NCBI GenBank assembly: GCA_963731125.1
Contig: CAVSVP010000006.1
Span: 269,118 to 333,117, forward strand
DNA length: 64,000 bases
Direction of reading: 5' to 3'
Source of the DNA: CAVSVP01 sp963731125
Lineage (GTDB): Bacteria; Pseudomonadota; Gammaproteobacteria; Competibacterales; Competibacteraceae
The notes beneath the pieces are model-generated. The model was not told the origin of the DNA. It did no database searches and saw nothing but the letters and a program-made list of their open reading frames with translations. Of this stretch, positions 36,992-47,595 are shown in pieces. Every line of letters begins with the position of its first letter. The stretch's first letter is position 1. The translations under genes were made by a program, and so were the position numbers.

Positions 36992-38086
36992 TTATCCTAG
37001 ATTGCGGGCAACAAACGGTCCAAGCACTTGACTTAAGGGCAACGGCAGACGCTTCCAGAGTTCGATAAACAGGCGGTACTTAGGATTCAACGGGTTAACG
37101 TCAGGCAGTTTGTTGGCCTTAACCAAGTAGTATTCGTAGTACAGCGGTTCTGGTGCAAAGCCCCAATTCTTTTTGAAGCTATAGGAACCGCTGCCTACCT
37201 TGCTACGGCCATAGTCAAAGGTACGGACGCCTCGTTCGCAAGCTCGGCGCAGTAATTCCCAATACATAAAATCATTACCCTTAAGGTTGCGGGCCAAAGC
37301 GGTACCGCCGCCATAATAGGGCAACACCTGATCACGGAAATAAAAGCTCATCACGCTGGAGACGAGTTGCCCGTTATGGGTTACCGTCAATATCTCACAA
37401 GCCTCGTTGAATACTTTTTTTAGAATATGGAAATAGTTGCGAGACAACACCGGCGTGCCTAAATTGCGTACGCTTTCAGAATAGGCCCTAAAAAAGTGTT
37501 CGATGTCTCCATCAACCTCAGCCACCAGACCCGCTTGTATACCTTTGCGTACCATAGCCCGCTGTTTGCGGGGAATGATTTTGAAGTTAACCTCAGGATC
37601 CGCAACAATGGTTTTGCTAAAGTTTACGTAAAGGTTATTTTTGACGTGCCAGGCCAAGTGACGACGCTGCGGGTTACGCATCTCTAGATAATCTACACTG
37701 AGAGAAGCCGCCAGTTCACAAGCGGCCTTTTCGAGTGCCGAATGGGCGGCGGGTGAATTCGCGGCGATGCCCCCCTGCACACAAAAAGGTACAGAAATGA
37801 GTGCATTCCCAAACAGGTGGCTATTAATGTGTCCTAACGGTAAAACGCCTTGAATCGTACCGTCAACCTCGGCAAATAGAAAATGGGTATTATGATGGAA
37901 AGCACGGTCAATGACCTCTTTCCACCCCGCACGGTGAAAAAACGTGGCCTCGCGGCAGGTTTCTAGGAATTGATCCCAGCGTATGGCATCCTCCGAAGAT
38001 TCTAATGTCTTTACTTCCACACTTGCAGAATATTCAAGTTCCAGGGTTCTTTGCGAACTGTCAACTAAAGCAAGATTACTGTCCAA
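36992..38086 (-). CDS. FemAB-family XrtA/PEP-CTERM-associated protein
   Basis: Protein of 364 aa with a double GNAT-like FemAB fold. Visible landmarks are FFHRAGWKEVI, FAEVDGTIQGVLPLGH, the KIIPRKQRAMVRKGI segment and FDYGRSKVGSGSYSFKKNWGF near the C-terminus, all typical of the XrtA-associated FemAB group. The family resembles enzymes that add amino acids from aminoacyl-tRNA to peptidoglycan precursors; in XrtA clusters the acceptor is unknown and may be the exopolysaccharide. The start overlaps the deacetylase gene by 11 bases. Confidence 0.92.
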   Translation of the reverse strand: MDSNLALVDSSQRTLELEYSASVEVKTLESSEDAIRWDQFLETCREATFFHRAGWKEVIDRAFHHNTHFLFAEVDGTIQGVLPLGHINSHLFGNALISVPFCVQGGIAANSPAAHSALEKAACELAASLSVDYLEMRNPQRRHLAWHVKNNLYVNFSKTIVADPEVNFKIIPRKQRAMVRKGIQAGLVAEVDGDIEHFFRAYSESVRNLGTPVLSRNYFHILKKVFNEACEILTVTHNGQLVSSVMSFYFRDQVLPYYGGGTALARNLKGNDFMYWELLRRACERGVRTFDYGRSKVGSGSYSFKKNWGFAPEPLYYEYYLVKANKLPDVNPLNPKYRLFIELWKRLPLPLSQVLGPFVARNLG

Positions 38087-38928
38087 CGGTTTCTCCTTTG
38101 GGCAGAAAAATCCGATCCATACGATCCCAGTGAAAATCTTTTAGTAAACGCTTTAACCGGTGTTCCGTTTTTGCCAAATTAAGGTAATGGCGAACTCGAG
38201 TTTTCAGATCGATGCCGCGCTGACGAGGCTGATGAGGATCGATTTCCCAGGGATGAAAGTAAAATATGCAGGCTTGGTTATCGCATTTGTTGACCCAGCG
38301 GATCGCCCACCGGGAAATAGCATAGGGCAACAGCCGAAAGTAGCCGCCGCCACCGCAGGGTAACTTACGGCCTAAAATCTCAACAGTCGTGACAGGTATT
38401 TCCAGAAGCTTTTCCGCTTCTTTGGGGTGAAAAGCAAAACGAGGCGCTTCAGGCATCCCATAGAGGTCGTGCCGGATCGGATAAATGCTGGAACTGTAGG
38501 CGTAACCGGCTTTCTGCAGGCGCTCCAGCGCCCAAAGATTGCCGGCACCGATGGAATAGCTGGCAGCCCGATAACCACGGACCGGCAACCCGCTCAAATC
38601 TTCCAATAACGCCTTGGTACGGATGATATCTTCATAAAATGCCTGGGGCGTCTGTTGGGTGACCCGCACATGAGAATGACCATGGCTGGCCAGTTCATGC
38701 CCGGCATCGACAATCCGCCGTATTAGTTGCGGATGGCGCTCGGCTATCCAACCGAGGGTAAAAAAAGTCGCCTTAACGCCAGACTCCGCAAAACACTCTA
38801 AGACCCTGTCAGTATTCCGTTCGACGCGCCGGGGCAAACGCTCCCACTCTGCGCGGGAGATGTAGGGTTCGAAAGCGGAGACCTGAAAGTAATCTTCCAC
38901 ATCCACCGTCATGGCATTGCGCAAAGGC

Positions 38929-38942
<14 letters not shown>
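38076..38942 (-). CDS. XrtA-system polysaccharide deacetylase (NodB fold)
   Basis: Protein of 288 aa with the NodB domain. AMTVDVEDYFQVSAFEP supplies the metal-site Asp pair (VDVED), SHGHSHVRVTQQ the two metal His residues, and RGYRAASYSIG the third motif; YFHPWEIDPHQPR ends the catalytic barrel and leads into the C-terminal DUF3473 region. It would remove N-acetyl groups from the polymer or a lipid-linked precursor. Because there is no signal peptide, a cytosolic site is likely. The ATG at 38942 overlaps the end of wecB by 14 bases; a GTG two codons upstream is the alternative. Confidence 0.93.
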
Positions 38943-40098
<1,156 letters not shown>

Positions 40099-40397
40099 AA
40101 AATTTCTTCTTGTTCTATCGTATGCATCGTAGCGAACTGGATTGGCATGACTATCAAATAATCTTCTTCGCAGTATTATTTCGCCGAAAGTGTGTATAGA
40201 ATTTGTATAGATGTCAAGTTGATTAGAAAACCGAGCACTATTAGCCAATATTAAGCTAAGCAAATATTAAAAACTGTTAAATTTAAGTTTCAATGAAGAC
40301 GCATACAAGTTGTATAAGAAATTTTGCAAGCCACTCATCGGGGAAGCTACCAACTTAAGACGGGACATGTCAGACGCCACATCGCCTCATCCACCTG

Positions 40398-40462
40398 TAG
40401 GAGCGAGCTTGCTCGCGATTGCGGCGGGCATCAGGGGGAGTTCGCGAGCAAGCTCGCTCCTA
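40398..40462. repeat. REPIN 1 (inverted pair of REP sequences)
   Basis: Two copies of a REP-type palindrome sharing the core GAGCGAGCTTGCTCGCGA face each other, separated by about 21 bases. The pair sits in the 463-base gap between the ATPase gene and wecB inside the EPS operon. A second REPIN with the same arms is at 54878-54940. Hairpins of this type are mobilised by RAYT transposases, and none is in this window. Folded in mRNA, it could attenuate or protect the operon transcript. Apart from it I see no gene in 40099-40561. Confidence 0.92.
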
Positions 40463-40561
40463 CCAAGCAGCCCGTAACGTATCCCGGCTAAAGTGAATAC
40501 CCAAAGGGAATTTTGCAATAACTTCTAAAAGAACTCTATTTGCGACAAGCTTACATGAAAT

Positions 40562-41632
40562 CTATCGCGACTCATCAGCCTCTACCCCTAATGCAGCATT
40601 GACACGCTGGATCAATGCTGCCAGTTCTTGGCGTAAAGCCTGCGTAGCAGGTTCTAATTTTTTAAGCCGCTTTTCCAGCCTTTCCAACTGGACCTCTTCC
40701 CATTGGGGGTGCTGCAGTAAGGCATCTACGGCCTGCTCCAACTCCATAATGCGTTGCTGCAAATCCGAATAATCCAATTCTTTAGGGTTAACAACAGGCC
40801 TTTCAGAGGGCTCTATGCCGGAAGCTTCCAGGGCAAATTCTTCCCCCACTGTCTTCACAACATCTTCAGAAAAAATACGAATTTCTTCTAAGCATCCATA
40901 CAACAGCAAGCGATCACAAAACAGGTTTATCCGCCGCGGAATGCCGCGGGTATAGTGATAGACGGCCGCATAAGCTTCTTCGGTAAATTGCGGATCCCCC
41001 TGCCAATCCACCATTTGCAAACGATGTTCGATATAAGCACGAGTTTCCTGCTCACTTAACGGAGACAAATGACAGGAAGCGATTACCCGCTGACGCAGTT
41101 GCTCCATTACCGGTGCTTGCAACGTGTCGCGAAACCCCTCCTGACCAAGCAGAAAACTTTGCAGCAAAGGAGCATCAGCGCCCTGAAAATTAGATAGCAT
41201 GCGCAACTCCTCAAGGGATCGCATCGGCAGGTTTTGCGCCTCGTCAATGACCAGCAATACCCGTTTACCATCGCGGGCGCAATTCTTGAGAAACTCCTCA
41301 AAGCGTTTAAGGAGTGCTGCTTTACTACCATTCTCATAAGGAAGCGCAAAGGCTGCGGCCACCATACGCAGCAAATCGTCTTCCAGCAGCTGGGTGGTGA
41401 CTAGTTGAGCGGCAGCCACACTGTTGGAGTCCAGCTCCTTAAACAGACTATTTACCAATGTGGTCTTGCCGGTACCAATCCCACCGGTGATGACAATAAA
41501 CCCTTCCGCTTGATTTAGGCCATAGCGCAAATAGGCCATGGCACGTTTATGCCCGCTGCTACCAAAGAAAAATTGTGGATCCGGGCGTAGTTGAAACGGC
41601 TTAGCGCTGAACCCATAGTAATTAATATACAT
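40562..41632 (-). CDS. XrtA/PEP-CTERM-associated ExeA-like AAA ATPase
   Basis: Protein of 356 aa. It starts MYINYYGFSAKPFQLRPDPQFFF, the ExeA-family start, followed by Walker A TGGIGTGKTTLV (about 49-60) and Walker B VLLVIDEAQNL (about 125-135). The AAA domain ends near residue 265, and the C-terminal 80 residues form a coiled coil (LQQRIMELEQAVDALL in outline). The family accompanies XrtA clusters; the role is unknown, perhaps energising assembly or transport. It begins five bases after the beta-barrel gene stop, so the two are translated together. Confidence 0.92.
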   Translation of the reverse strand: MYINYYGFSAKPFQLRPDPQFFFGSSGHKRAMAYLRYGLNQAEGFIVITGGIGTGKTTLVNSLFKELDSNSVAAAQLVTTQLLEDDLLRMVAAAFALPYENGSKAALLKRFEEFLKNCARDGKRVLLVIDEAQNLPMRSLEELRMLSNFQGADAPLLQSFLLGQEGFRDTLQAPVMEQLRQRVIASCHLSPLSEQETRAYIEHRLQMVDWQGDPQFTEEAYAAVYHYTRGIPRRINLFCDRLLLYGCLEEIRIFSEDVVKTVGEEFALEASGIEPSERPVVNPKELDYSDLQQRIMELEQAVDALLQHPQWEEVQLERLEKRLKKLEPATQALRQELAALIQRVNAALGVEADESR

Positions 41633-41637
41633 AACCG

Positions 41638-43272
41638 TTAGAAGGTCATATCTATCCGTAAACCGATGCGATTTTCCCGATATTCCCGATCGGACTGGTT
41701 GGAATTCAGTCGGCTGTATTGATAACCTATTAGACTTTGCAAATCAGTTCTATGCGCGATTATGAGCCCGATGCCTGTCGTCCAAAGATTATCCTGAGTG
41801 TCATTTTCAGGCTCATTGCGCTCCCAAGCACCACCCCATACAGCACGGGTTTTTGGGAAAATACGGTACGAAAGAGCAATCCCGCCGCCAAAGATGGTTT
41901 CTTCGTCTTCCGCCGACCTATCCCGATTTTCGGCGTAGGCTTTCACCGCAATTCGACTACGGTTACCCGTATAATCAACATTGGCATCAAATCGTTTGCG
42001 TCTGAACTCACCCTGTGTCAAGGTTTCCGTTCCACCTGGACTAATGACCGGTCCCTGTGTATCAAAGACAGGGACTTCACTCAGCACATCCGCATTACTA
42101 GACGGTTCGTCAAGGTAGCGAGCCAACCAAGTGGAATGGAGAGTACGGTGTTGCAATGACCCCTCCCAGCGCACTCCGGGATCTATACCCACCTGCAAAT
42201 CGCGCCGGCTTACCTCCAGAAGCGTACGAACCGTAGGCGTCAGAAGCACCCTAATCTCGTTATCATTCAAACCATATAAGCCGGTTAGCTGAAAGATGCG
42301 ATTGGGTTCCCATTGTGCTCCCAGCGCCCAGAAGGGACCGGTTTCGGCGTTCAGCGTAGTCGATTCGCTATTGTCGTAGCCCCCTCGGGCTTGCAAATTC
42401 CAGGCTCGTGTCAAGGCGTAACTCACACGCCCTTCTAACTGCTCATCCCGCGAGTCCTCATCGTTCTCCGCATCAAGCTTTGAATAGAGATAATTCAGTT
42501 GCCAATCCGTAACAGCAAACCGTCGCCCACTGTCGAGGCTCACCTCTACCGTATTCCTTTGACTATCATCTTCGCCCGCACCGGAGAATTGCGCCTTTTG
42601 ATAACCGTAGCGCGCCAGCAACTCTGCATAGCCAGCAAACTCGCTTCTCCAATAAGGGCTTATGTTATAAGTAAAGGCGTTCGTTCGATTGGCGTCCACG
42701 TTGACATTGTTGTCCAACGAAGCCCCAACGCTGAAACCCGTCCCTAAACCTCCAAAGGGGTCCAGCTGATCGGCACTTATTCGGGTGCGCCCCTCTGTAC
42801 TAACATACACTTGCCGGATTGATGCACTGCCATCCACGAACAATCGGTTCCGCAATAACTCTGCTGTCCCACTGCTTTGCAATAAATGATTGGTATCGTT
42901 TGCACTGCTATTGCGGGCATAAAAAAGGTTCTGCATCAGATAGTCCAGATTTAAAACTAATCTGCCACCTTGCCGTTTAACCCTAATACCAGGATTGATT
43001 TGCGTAACGAAATCGCTTTCCTCCTCGCCAGGAGGATCCAAGAAAAGATTGTCCGTAAAAGTCTCACCGACAATCAAAATCGGATCGAGATTCCAGCCAG
43101 CGCGCGTGGCGACAGCTTCATCATCCTCAGTCGAAGTTGCACTACTGACCTCTGAGCTTTGGGTAGTTGGCTCCCCTTCCTGTGCCATACCATTGGCGGC
43201 ATTTAACAGCAATAAAAAACCCAGTGCCAGTGCCAGACAAGCCGCCTTAACCCTTCGCCCTCTCCCTGCCAT
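41638..43272 (-). CDS. PEP-CTERM-associated outer-membrane beta-barrel protein
   Basis: Exported protein of 544 aa. A signal peptide (residues 1-31, KAACLALALGFLLLLNAANGMAQ core) is followed by a low-complexity Ser/Thr/Glu linker, then a long series of alternating strands with aromatic ends, for example LDYLMQNLFYARN and YQYSRLNSNQSDREYRENR, finishing RIDMTF. The terminal Phe is the outer-membrane assembly signal. It matches the uncharacterised PEP-CTERM-associated family and could be the export channel component for the polymer. The ATG at 43272 lies eight bases after the kinase stop with GAG seven bases upstream; a longer frame into the kinase gene is an artefact. Confidence 0.88.
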   Translation of the reverse strand: MAGRGRRVKAACLALALGFLLLLNAANGMAQEGEPTTQSSEVSSATSTEDDEAVATRAGWNLDPILIVGETFTDNLFLDPPGEEESDFVTQINPGIRVKRQGGRLVLNLDYLMQNLFYARNSSANDTNHLLQSSGTAELLRNRLFVDGSASIRQVYVSTEGRTRISADQLDPFGGLGTGFSVGASLDNNVNVDANRTNAFTYNISPYWRSEFAGYAELLARYGYQKAQFSGAGEDDSQRNTVEVSLDSGRRFAVTDWQLNYLYSKLDAENDEDSRDEQLEGRVSYALTRAWNLQARGGYDNSESTTLNAETGPFWALGAQWEPNRIFQLTGLYGLNDNEIRVLLTPTVRTLLEVSRRDLQVGIDPGVRWEGSLQHRTLHSTWLARYLDEPSSNADVLSEVPVFDTQGPVISPGGTETLTQGEFRRKRFDANVDYTGNRSRIAVKAYAENRDRSAEDEETIFGGGIALSYRIFPKTRAVWGGAWERNEPENDTQDNLWTTGIGLIIAHRTDLQSLIGYQYSRLNSNQSDREYRENRIGLRIDMTF

Positions 43273-43280
43273 TGCCGAAC

Positions 43281-44225
43281 TCACTGCTGACCGTAGTAAC
43301 CGTAGCCATAGCCATAGCCATAACGTCGGCCGTAGCCACCATAGGGATCGTAATAATCGTAGCCGAAGGGACTGCGCGCTTTGTTTAACACACAACCGAT
43401 AATCATATTGGGATCAAGCAACGCTAACGCTTCTGTAAGATAGGCTTTCTGCGTTTTTTCGGCTTCTACCACCATCACGACCTGCCCAACTAAACCAGCC
43501 AGGACACTGGCTTCAGTGGTCGCCAGCAATGGTGGTGAATCAAAAATCACGATCCGGTCCGGATAGCGCTCACTCAGTTCTCTAGCCAACAGGCGCATAT
43601 TCTGGCTGGCCAACAGCTCGGTGGATAAATGATGGGTGTTACCCGCCGGGAGAATCATAAAGGAAGGAACACTCGTCTGTACAAGAATATCGGCCAATTC
43701 CATGTCATCATCAATCAAATAATCGACTAGACCGGCCCCCGATTCAAAGGCAAAGACTTTATGTAAAGAGGGTTTCACGATATCGGCATCTACCAGCAAA
43801 ACGGTTCGGTCTCGCTCTGCGGCAAGACTGAGCGCCAGATTACAGGCAGTAAAAGTTTTCCCTTCGCCGGGCTTTGCGCTTGTCACCATAATCAAATTAG
43901 CGTGTTGACTTTGCGTGGCGCCTTGGCCTGCGGCATTCATTAGCAGGGGCCTTTTGATGTGCCGATATTCCTCTTTAATATAACTGCGTTTGTCATCGGG
44001 CACTACCATACCGCTTTGCCGGATGTGTTCCAGATCTAGAGTCACTGACCGTTTAGTAACTGTACCTGTATCTGCTCCAATAGCGTGCTTAGCAGTTCCA
44101 ACTGACTGAGTGTTTTGCGCAGACGCCATTTGTGCCGATGACTCATCCACTTTATTTACGGCCTGCGGCTTTCCCTCTTGTTTTTCCCGGGAGAACCGAC
44201 TCATTGCTTTTTCAATCGTATCCAT
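43281..44225 (-). CDS. XrtA-associated tyrosine autokinase (BY-kinase)
   Basis: Cytosolic bacterial tyrosine kinase of 314 aa. Walker A SAKPGEGKTFTACNLA (about 115-130), Walker A' VLLVDADIVKPSL and Walker B VIFDSPPLL are all intact. The C-terminal tail is a striking Tyr/Gly cluster (YDYYDPYGGYGRRYGYG and onward), the autophosphorylation site. With the chain-length protein encoded 37 bases upstream it would control polymer length through cycles of phosphorylation. The N-terminal 70 residues are low complexity and start MDTIEKAMSRFSREK, usual for the XrtA-type group. Confidence 0.93.
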   Translation of the reverse strand: MDTIEKAMSRFSREKQEGKPQAVNKVDESSAQMASAQNTQSVGTAKHAIGADTGTVTKRSVTLDLEHIRQSGMVVPDDKRSYIKEEYRHIKRPLLMNAAGQGATQSQHANLIMVTSAKPGEGKTFTACNLALSLAAERDRTVLLVDADIVKPSLHKVFAFESGAGLVDYLIDDDMELADILVQTSVPSFMILPAGNTHHLSTELLASQNMRLLARELSERYPDRIVIFDSPPLLATTEASVLAGLVGQVVMVVEAEKTQKAYLTEALALLDPNMIIGCVLNKARSPFGYDYYDPYGGYGRRYGYGYGYGYYGQQ

Positions 44226-44262
44226 GGGGACTACCTTAGCATGCCTCAGAAATTAATGTCTG

Positions 44263-45807
44263 TTATCCCATCACCAACAGAGCGGCATAAGCCAGCAGCA
44301 GACCGGCAAACAACGAGCCATACGCAATCAGCAGGAAACGCCGGCGCCGAGCTTCTGCCGGCGAGACTACCATGCCGACACAGCCCAGCACTGGAATACG
44401 GGTGGCTTGCATGACGCTACGGCGGGTATCAAAGGTAGGGCGAAGCTGGGCAATCAAGAAAGCCAGCCCCATCCCACCCGAAATACCCAACCCCAATACG
44501 GCTGTCGCAAACAAGGGCCGGTTTGGACTCGCGGGTTCTAAAGGGACACGAGGTGGTTCGACGATACGAAAACGAATATCATCAGTGGTTTGATCGGCAT
44601 CCTGAGAAAGCCGTACCTGTTCACGACGCGCCAATAGGGCCTGATAATTCTGTCGAATAGTATCATAGTCTCGATTTAGGGCTTTCATCTCCGCTTCAAC
44701 GGTAGGCACCATGTCCATTTTGCTTTCCAGATCCGCAACGCGCCTCTTATACTCTTTGACGCGCACCTGTAGCGCAGCAATATTCCCTTCTTCTTGTCCC
44801 AGTGCAATTCTGAGTTCCTGAGAAACAGGATCAATTTCAAGCCCTGGTGATACGGTTTCGCCATCGCCTGCCGTGGTTGTAGCCCTATATTGGTTTACTT
44901 CCTGCTCACGTTCTCTCTTCAGCTGGGCGATGGTGCGCCGTAGCCCGATGATATCAGGGTGCTTTTCCGTAAACTTCAAGAGCAACTCGTCCAGCGCCTG
45001 TTCGTGACTTTGAATGCGGGTATCGATTGGCAGGGCGACGTACGTTGCTGAGGCCACATCAGCTGACGTTTGCTGCTGCGTATTTTCCTTGAGTTGCTTG
45101 CGCAGAGCATTCTGGCGATTCTGCGCTTGCTGCAATTCTAATCTAGCCGCCTCTAATTCCCCTTTAGCACTTAGCATTTGATTATAGTAGCCTCCCTCAG
45201 AACCCGGCAGCATGCCCATGTTCCTGCGTTTAAATTCCATCAGACGATTTTCAGCCTCCCTCAGCCGCGCCTCATATTCACCGATTTGCCGATCAAGGAA
45301 CCGCTGCGCACTGTCGGCATCGTTACGCTGTTCTCCTAAGGTATTTTCTACAAAAAGCGTCAACACGGACTGCACGACTTTCCGGGCCAGCTGGGGATCA
45401 GTGTCTATAGCGGTGATGGTATAAATATCCTCTCGACCGCCTGCGTTCAGCGTAATCTTTTTCTTTAATCCATTGAGTAGATCGTCCATCTCGCGCTCGT
45501 TCTTAGCCTGCAAGTCCAAATCTGTCACACGCGCCACTTTCTCGAGGTTGGGACGACTTAACAAGGTACGGGTCATTAAATCAATTTGGGCGTCAGGATC
45601 AATCTGCACCGTCATTCCCCGCAGCAACGGCCGCAGCATCGTTTCCGTATCGATATAAACTCGGGCTGAGGATTGATATTTATCCGACAAGGTGTAAATA
45701 ATGGCCCAGCCGCATAAACAAACCAGCCATGCCGCGCCTAGGGCATACCAGCGCTGACGCCAGATACCGCGCAGATAAGATAAAACTTGTTCTACAATTT
45801 CATCCAC
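44263..45807 (-). CDS. XrtA-system chain-length determinant protein (Wzz-like)
   Basis: Polysaccharide co-polymerase of 514 aa. One membrane segment near residues 20-38 and a C-terminal pair (about 425-445 and 490-510) flank a large periplasmic coiled-coil region with the GNVR-type end (YQALLARREQVRLSQDADQTT, then FRIVEPPRVP). It should set exopolysaccharide chain length together with the tyrosine kinase downstream. The coiled coil contains ELLLKFTEKHPDIIGL, which recurs twice in the secreted RGLX-like protein at 11.5 kb. Operon spacing is 33 bases from the export gene. Confidence 0.93.
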   Translation of the reverse strand: MDEIVEQVLSYLRGIWRQRWYALGAAWLVCLCGWAIIYTLSDKYQSSARVYIDTETMLRPLLRGMTVQIDPDAQIDLMTRTLLSRPNLEKVARVTDLDLQAKNEREMDDLLNGLKKKITLNAGGREDIYTITAIDTDPQLARKVVQSVLTLFVENTLGEQRNDADSAQRFLDRQIGEYEARLREAENRLMEFKRRNMGMLPGSEGGYYNQMLSAKGELEAARLELQQAQNRQNALRKQLKENTQQQTSADVASATYVALPIDTRIQSHEQALDELLLKFTEKHPDIIGLRRTIAQLKREREQEVNQYRATTTAGDGETVSPGLEIDPVSQELRIALGQEEGNIAALQVRVKEYKRRVADLESKMDMVPTVEAEMKALNRDYDTIRQNYQALLARREQVRLSQDADQTTDDIRFRIVEPPRVPLEPASPNRPLFATAVLGLGISGGMGLAFLIAQLRPTFDTRRSVMQATRIPVLGCVGMVVSPAEARRRRFLLIAYGSLFAGLLLAYAALLVMG

Positions 45808-45840
45808 TTACCAGCAACTCCCTAGCGTGCACTAGTCAGT

Positions 45841-46491
45841 TTAAAACCACGACTCCGGAATGATCAGAACATCTCCGGGGAGAATATCTACATTCGCGCT
45901 GATATCACCGTCCTTGAGAAGATCATCAATACGCACTCGAAACTGTTTCTGTTCCCCGTTCACCACCCGCACTAGCGTGGCGTTATTGCCCGCTGCAAAC
46001 TCGGTCGTGCCGCCTACCAAAATCATCAGGTCCAACAGCGTCATTTGCTCACGATAGGATAGCGCTTGCGGTTTGGTCGCCTGACCTACAACGCGCACCT
46101 GCTCGGCATACGGTCCGACACCGCCCGACACGATCACCGACACGATGGGTTGCCGAATATAGGTTTCCAATACGGCTTCAATATCCCTCGCCAGCTGCGT
46201 CGACGTTTTACCACTGGCCTGTAGATCTTCTACCAATGGCATAGTAATTTTTCCATCCGGGCGTACGGTTACCGTTTGCGAAACTTCCGGATTACGCCAG
46301 ACAAAAATTTGTAATTCATCGCCCGGGCCGATCAGGAATTGGTAGTCATCAGGGTCGATGGCTATCGACCCGTAATGATCTGTGGTGGGCAGCACGGGGT
46401 AATTAGCCCTGCCGCAACTACCGACCACCAGAACAGCCGCCACAATAACCCCAATCACTGTATACGCTTTACACTCTATCATGTGCTGCAT
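45841..46491 (-). CDS. Polysaccharide export lipoprotein (Wza-type, XrtA-associated)
   Basis: Outer-membrane export protein of 216 aa. A signal peptide with lipobox VVGSC (Cys about 28) predicts a lipoprotein. The polysaccharide-export (PES) domain starts YQFLIGPGDELQIFVWRNPEVSQTVTVRPDGKITMPLV in pattern, followed by a SLBB domain (VRVVGQATKPQALSYREQMTLLDLMILVGG). Length is much shorter than E. coli Wza (379 aa), normal for the XrtA type. ATG at 46491 is preceded by GAGG 11 bases away; an ATG at 46482 is also possible. It is the first gene of the EPS operon, so the operon promoter should lie in 46492-46905. Confidence 0.92.
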   Translation of the reverse strand: MQHMIECKAYTVIGVIVAAVLVVGSCGRANYPVLPTTDHYGSIAIDPDDYQFLIGPGDELQIFVWRNPEVSQTVTVRPDGKITMPLVEDLQASGKTSTQLARDIEAVLETYIRQPIVSVIVSGGVGPYAEQVRVVGQATKPQALSYREQMTLLDLMILVGGTTEFAAGNNATLVRVVNGEQKQFRVRIDDLLKDGDISANVDILPGDVLIIPESWF

Positions 46492-46905
46492 TCTTTTTAT
46501 AACCTCGCCACCCCGTGTTAACACGCTATTGTTACAATAATTCACATAACTCATTAAAACATCTATGCCGCGGTGAGCGGCCGATGCTATGACATTGCGG
46601 CCATTGTAGCATTCACTGCACTGTTCACCTAAACCCAACGGGAAAACGTTTGTCACCCGCCGCTCGGAAAAGATTTTAGGGAACCGTGCCGTCATTTCAG
46701 AGTCAGTCTCTTGGAAATTAAGGCGTCCTGTACTTAGGCGATTTCTTGAAATAAATATTCCACGGTCTTGTGTCCATCCGTAGGGCTTAAGAGGTCTATC
46801 TGACTTAACCCGGATTTCGCTAACGCTTCATCCAGGCTACCCATAGGCTTTTTCTCGAAATCACCTGAGGTGTTGGCACTACATATTCCTGTGATTTCGT
46901 AAACT
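46492..46905. other. Divergent intergenic region; EPS operon leader
   Basis: The gap separates the EPS operon (leftward) from the ABC transporter operon (rightward) and should carry both promoters. I could not fix a sigma-70 or sigma-54 promoter by eye. The minus strand contains a protein-like frame at 46734-46844, listed separately. Confidence 0.4.
46734..46844 (-). CDS. Possible small protein or gene remnant
   Basis: From an ATG at 46844 the minus strand encodes 36 residues (MGSLDEALAKSGLSQIDLL, then SPTDGHKTVEYLFQEIA) before TAA. The same frame stays open upstream for about 25 codons (CSANTSGDFEKKP) without an ATG, GTG or TTG start until it meets a TGA inside the ABC gene. Composition looks protein-like, but I recognise no family and see no ribosome site. 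It could be a small gene with a rare start or the 3' end of a lost gene. Confidence 0.25.
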   Translation of the reverse strand: MGSLDEALAKSGLSQIDLLSPTDGHKTVEYLFQEIA

Positions 46906-47595
46906 ATGCCCGCGTCCCCCCTTATTCAAATCCGCCAGTTGCGCAAGGCTTATCGCGAAGGCGACGAGATTCGCTGGATTTTTGAGCAGCTGGATCTTGA
47001 TGTCCAATGTGGTGAGTTCGTTGCCCTCGTAGGGCGTTCGGGATCCGGCAAATCAACTTTGCTCAACCTGGTAAGCGGTATTGACCTGCCTGACGCCGGC
47101 CTGTTGCGTGTGGACGGTCATGTGCTTACCGCACTGAATGAGACAGAGCGTACCCGCTTTCGTCGCTCGCGCCTGGGCTTTGTGTTTCAATTTTTCAACC
47201 TGATCCCCACCCTGACGGTAGAGGAAAATGTACTACTTCCCTTGGAATTAAATGGCCTGAAAAACCTGGAGTACTGCCGGCGAGCCTTTTATTTGCTCGA
47301 ACGGGTAGGCCTTAGCGACCGCCGCAGGAGTTTTCCGGAACGCCTTTCCGGAGGCGAACAGCAGCGCCTGGCGATTGTCAGAGCGCTGGTCCACCAGCCG
47401 TCCTTGCTGCTGGCTGATGAGCCAACCGGCAATCTAGACGCTGAGACCAGTGCTCGTATTATGGAAATTTTGCTCGAACTGCCGCGCCAAGCCAATACGA
47501 CAGTACTCATGGTTACCCATAGCCGGGAGCTTGCCAATCAGGTCGATCGCCTGCTTTATTTAAAGTCCGGCCAGGTGCAAGAAATCGCCTCATGA
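46906..47595 (+). CDS. ABC transporter ATP-binding protein (LolD/MacB-like)
   Basis: ATPase subunit of 229 aa. Walker A GRSGSGKST (about 43-51), Q-loop FVFQFFNLIPTLTVEENV, signature LSGGEQQRLAIVRAL, Walker B LLLADEPTGNLD and the switch His in MVTHS are complete. The LolD/MacB class pairs with FtsX-type permeases and typically does not import solutes but drives lipoprotein, peptide or signal export. Its stop overlaps the permease start by four bases (ATGA). The start ATG follows a spacer with no strong ribosome site. Confidence 0.92.
   Translation: MPASPLIQIRQLRKAYREGDEIRWIFEQLDLDVQCGEFVALVGRSGSGKSTLLNLVSGIDLPDAGLLRVDGHVLTALNETERTRFRRSRLGFVFQFFNLIPTLTVEENVLLPLELNGLKNLEYCRRAFYLLERVGLSDRRRSFPERLSGGEQQRLAIVRALVHQPSLLLADEPTGNLDAETSARIMEILLELPRQANTTVLMVTHSRELANQVDRLLYLKSGQVQEIAS

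Noticed and set aside
40099..40263. 55-residue N-terminal extension of WecB
   Set aside because: WecB proteins begin just before the first strand; the ATG at 40098 has a ribosome site and the extension is AT-rich with no similarity.
43272..43395. N-terminal extension of the beta-barrel gene rich in Leu/Trp/Arg
   Set aside because: It is the shifted-frame reading of the kinase's Tyr/Gly-rich tail codons. The ATG at 43272 has a ribosome site and a proper signal peptide.
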